The translations under genes were made by a program, and so were the position numbers. Source: Thaumasiovibrio sp047250365 (lineage in GTDB: Bacteria > Pseudomonadota > Gammaproteobacteria > Enterobacterales > Vibrionaceae). Taken from it: 64,000 nucleotides of DNA. The stretch is from the NCBI RefSeq assembly GCF_047250365.1, contig NZ_JBLBVL010000002.1, positions 186,001 to 250,000 of the forward strand, in the 5' to 3' direction. Below, piece after piece: positions 61,921 through 64,000 of the stretch (positions are counted from its first letter, which is position 1; every line of letters begins with the position of its first letter). Under the pieces are notes generated by a model. The model was given only the letters and a program-made list of their open reading frames with translations. It was not told the origin of the DNA and did no database searches.

Positions 61921-62904
61921 ATGTCATCGTGGCCTAAGGCTGAAAAATTCAGCCAACTCTCTCTCGCCTCTTTTCAATCTGATCAGCGCCCTCTTTTGGC
62001 CTTACACCATCTAAGCCAGTGGGAAGTGATTACTGTCACTGGAACAGATGCACGTCATTACTTACAAGGACAACTGACCTGTGATGTAGTGACCATGCCA
62101 GAAAACAGTGTTTCGTTTGCCGCCCATTGTGATGCAAAAGGGAGAATGCACAGTGCGATGCGTGTTTTTTCTACCTCTAATGGCTATGGCTATCTACAAC
62201 GCCGCAGTGTTACTCCAAAACAAGTTGCAGAACTAAAAAAGTATGCGGTTTTCTCTAAGGTCGACATTACCGTTGATGAGCGCATTCTGCTAGGTTTGTC
62301 GGGTATGAATGCCACAGCCTTCATTGAGCAGCTTTTCACAGGCGACGGAGCTATCCGCCATCATGCTGACAGCATGGCGATACAAGTCGCCCCGCAGCGT
62401 TGGGTTATTATGGCTGAAGCCTCTCTTGCAGACACACTGATGACAACCAATGAGCTCACTCTCGCTTCCACGGCGTTATGGGAACTGTACGAAATTGAGG
62501 CTGCCTGTCCGCGCATTGATGAGGCGACATGGGGAACACACCTGCCTCAAGCGCTAAATTTGCAAGCAGTCGGCGGCATTAGTTTTAAGAAAGGCTGCTA
62601 TACCGGACAAGAGATGGTTGCCCGAGCCAAATACCGTGGAATCAATAAGCGAGCCATGTTTATTGTGCGCGGTCATTGTGATACCACACCTTGTGCTGGC
62701 GATGAAGTTGAACGGCAGGTTGGTGATAGCTGGCGTCGAGGTGGCGTTATTATCGCTGGTTGCCGCGCAGATGATGGAGAGGCGATAGCATTGGCCGTAT
62801 TACCCAATGATCTTGAGCTTGAAACTGCATTGCGCTTTGCGAACGCGCCAGAGTCCCTGTGTCAACTCACACCACTACCTTACTCATTGGATGATGAGCA
62901 GTAA
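61921..62904 (+). CDS. ygfZ: tRNA-modifying / Fe-S maturation protein YgfZ
   Basis: Folate-binding protein related to GcvT that helps iron-sulphur enzymes such as MiaB. 327 aa. The signature motif KKGCYTGQEMVARAKYRG lies near residue 225, with the essential Cys. Other motifs: HYLQGQLTCDV near 43 and AAHCDAKGRMHSAMRV near 65. Followed after one base by the YbaK-domain gene, so the two form an operon. Confidence 0.95.
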   Translation: MSSWPKAEKFSQLSLASFQSDQRPLLALHHLSQWEVITVTGTDARHYLQGQLTCDVVTMPENSVSFAAHCDAKGRMHSAMRVFSTSNGYGYLQRRSVTPKQVAELKKYAVFSKVDITVDERILLGLSGMNATAFIEQLFTGDGAIRHHADSMAIQVAPQRWVIMAEASLADTLMTTNELTLASTALWELYEIEAACPRIDEATWGTHLPQALNLQAVGGISFKKGCYTGQEMVARAKYRGINKRAMFIVRGHCDTTPCAGDEVERQVGDSWRRGGVIIAGCRADDGEAIALAVLPNDLELETALRFANAPESLCQLTPLPYSLDDEQ

Positions 62905-62905
62905 T

Positions 62906-63397
62906 ATGTCTGTGCCATTACACACCAGCGTCACAGCAACGCTCGACATGGCGGGGATTGAATACCAAATCCTCTGGCATCAAACCCCTGCAACCAGCAT
63001 TGAAGACGCCGCACGACAACGCGGTGTTCAACCAGAGAAAATGGTCAAAACCATGTTGCTGGAAGACATGGGAGGACTACATGCTCTGGCCTGTTTGCCG
63101 GGCAACAAGCAAGTAGACCCTAAAAAAGTGCGCGCTCACCTTCAATGCCGCCGCATGACGTGTGTCAAAGCAGAGCGTGTCCGCCAAATTACCGGCTTTA
63201 CGCCCGGTACCGTGACGCCAATAGGCTTACCAAATAAGCTTCCTGTTATAATTGACCCGCAACTGTTAGACCATGAATTCATCACGATCAGTAGTGGTGA
63301 CAACATGGCTGGGCTGGCTATACAACGCGATAAGCTATTTCAACTTCTTGATGCTGAGTATGTACCGATTTGCCGCGACACGGAATCTAACCCGTAA
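62906..63397 (+). CDS. YbaK/prolyl-tRNA deacylase-like domain protein
   Basis: 163 aa, a single YbaK/aaRS-associated domain. Such proteins remove wrong amino acids from tRNAs. The conserved lysine that binds the substrate backbone is in EKMVKTMLL near residue 46; FTPGTVTPIGLPNKLPVIID and SSGDNMAGLAIQ are typical of the C-terminal half. Cannot be assigned to one subfamily (YbaK, YeaK or ProXp) by eye. ATG one base after the ygfZ stop. Confidence 0.88.
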   Translation: MSVPLHTSVTATLDMAGIEYQILWHQTPATSIEDAARQRGVQPEKMVKTMLLEDMGGLHALACLPGNKQVDPKKVRAHLQCRRMTCVKAERVRQITGFTPGTVTPIGLPNKLPVIIDPQLLDHEFITISSGDNMAGLAIQRDKLFQLLDAEYVPICRDTESNP

Positions 63398-63447
63398 GAG
63401 CTTCTGCCACGGTTAGAGCTTACTCCACCCAGTAAACACATTGAAAT

Positions 63448-63480
63448 GGTGGCGATAACGACTATCGCCACCTCTTTTTA
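63448..63480 (+). terminator. Terminator of the ygfZ-ybaK-like operon
   Basis: GGTGGCGATA / TATCGCCACC, 10 bp with a five-base loop, followed by TCTTTTT. Starts 51 bp after the stop codon. Confidence 0.92.
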
Positions 63481-63909
63481 TCAGACTGGCTTGACGATTA
63501 AAGCCTAAATACGCGACTAAGCTTACAAACAGATAAAAAGATAACAACTCTCTATTTTCCATCGTTTTTACACCATGATCCGCTAAGCGAGAGCGCCTTC
63601 TCAGTTATCTGAAATCCATCATATACACTACAAAAAAAACAAAAACAGAATAAACCTCGGCAAAGCGGGCAATAATTAACCTAATGATAACAATCCTCAC
63701 CAAACACACGCTCTAGCTATAATCGACGCCATTCTACTAAATGCCACATAAGCAGTTTATAATTCTACCTGTATGAACCAAGATCGAGTTTTATAAACAT
63801 CAGACCAGTGCAAATAGCGCGTTATGCTGACAAGCTCACAATATGCATTCCCGTTCTCTTTTATACTGACTCTGTTGGTTAGATATAATAAACAAGGGAA
63901 AAATAAGAT
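63481..63909. other. Intergenic region upstream of ytfK-like gene
   Basis: 429 bp, AT-rich, with no open frame of note. It contains several A-rich blocks (63631-63656) and two TATAAT boxes (63718-63723, 63884-63889), neither with a good -35. Long for a gap in this compact region; it may hold an extended leader or an unrecognised small RNA. Confidence 0.45.
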
Positions 63910-64000
63910 ATGCGCATGTTTAAGCGCTACTCACCAAAACTTGTAGCAAAGCATATTATCCGACTATTTAGCGGAAGGATTTATATTGAGGGACGCGGCG
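63910..64000 (+). CDS. ytfK: DUF1107 family protein (YtfK-like), 5' part
   Basis: Thirty residues before the window ends. MRMFKRYSPKLVAKHI and RLFSGRIYIEGRG match the N-terminus of E. coli YtfK (MKIFQRYNP..VAKYV, LFRGRLYIKD..G, from memory). YtfK promotes (p)ppGpp build-up through SpoT in E. coli. AAGGGA lies ten bases before the ATG at 63910. The 3' end is outside the window. Confidence 0.8.
   Translation, partial: MRMFKRYSPKLVAKHIIRLFSGRIYIEGRG

Noticed and set aside
1..64000. New defence, mobile or biosynthetic system
   Set aside because: Gene order matches Vibrionaceae core synteny almost throughout, and no block of unknown genes, integrase, transposase or att-like repeat was seen.

Overview
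The window is about 64 kb of chromosomal backbone from a gammaproteobacterium. Gene content and order point to the Vibrionaceae: map-glnD-yaeH, rpsP-rimM-trmD-rplS, luxS-gshA, oadGAB, the alaS-lysC-csrA-tRNA block beside recA, mutS facing rpoS-nlpD-pcm-surE-truD-ispFD-ftsB, eno-pyrG-mazG-relA-rlmD, barA/varS, and lepB-rnc-era-recO-pdxJ-acpS with rpoE-rseABC-lepA upstream. A sodium-pumping oxaloacetate decarboxylase suggests a halophilic or marine relative. The genus is not certain; Salinivibrio, Grimontia or a near relative would fit. I see no insertion sequence, prophage, CRISPR array, toxin-antitoxin pair or defence island.

Layout. 1-5.4 kb: 3' part of map, glnD, a YaeH-type gene, a YqcA flavodoxin and a SatP acetate permease. 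5.5-11.4 kb: the rplS-trmD-rimM-rpsP operon, ffh, and divergent ypjD and corB-like yfjD. 11.4-18.6 kb: luxS, a lytic transglycosylase-type lipoprotein, gshA, a two-module M16 lipoprotein peptidase, yqaA and a quinone-oxidoreductase-like dehydrogenase. 18.7-22 kb: oadG-oadA-oadB. 22.3-23.6 kb: ten tRNA genes, eight Arg(ACG) and two Ser(GCT), under one strong promoter. 23.8-30.1 kb: csrA, lysC, alaS, a stretch where recX should be, recA with a LexA box, and pncC. 30.4-39 kb: mutS, then the convergent rpoS/nlpD/pcm/surE/truD/ispF/ispD/ftsB run. 39-46.8 kb: eno, pyrG, mazG, relA, rlmD. 47-49.7 kb: barA. 49.9-59 kb: acpS-pdxJ-recO-era-rnc-lepB-lepA, then rseC-rseB-rseA-rpoE under a visible sigma-E promoter. 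59.3-64 kb: nadB, ygfX-sdhE, ygfZ, a YbaK-domain gene and the start of a ytfK-like (DUF1107) gene.

The content is nearly all core housekeeping: translation and tRNA supply, protein export and targeting (ffh, lepB, lepA), envelope stress (rpoE-rse), stationary-phase and stringent control (rpoS, relA, csrA, barA, and probably ytfK), DNA repair (recA, mutS, recO), isoprenoid and cofactor synthesis (ispDF, pdxJ, nadB), and redox or thiol metabolism (gshA, luxS).

I did not find a convincing new multigene system. The best leads are small: a 35-codon remnant of recX directly after the recA stop codon; an intrinsic terminator lying inside the 5' coding part of ygfX just after sdhE; a tRNA-Arg array whose copies come in two acceptor-stem types that differ by a compensated double base-pair change; a short direct repeat between yaeH and yqcA; and an orphan terminator upstream of yqcA.
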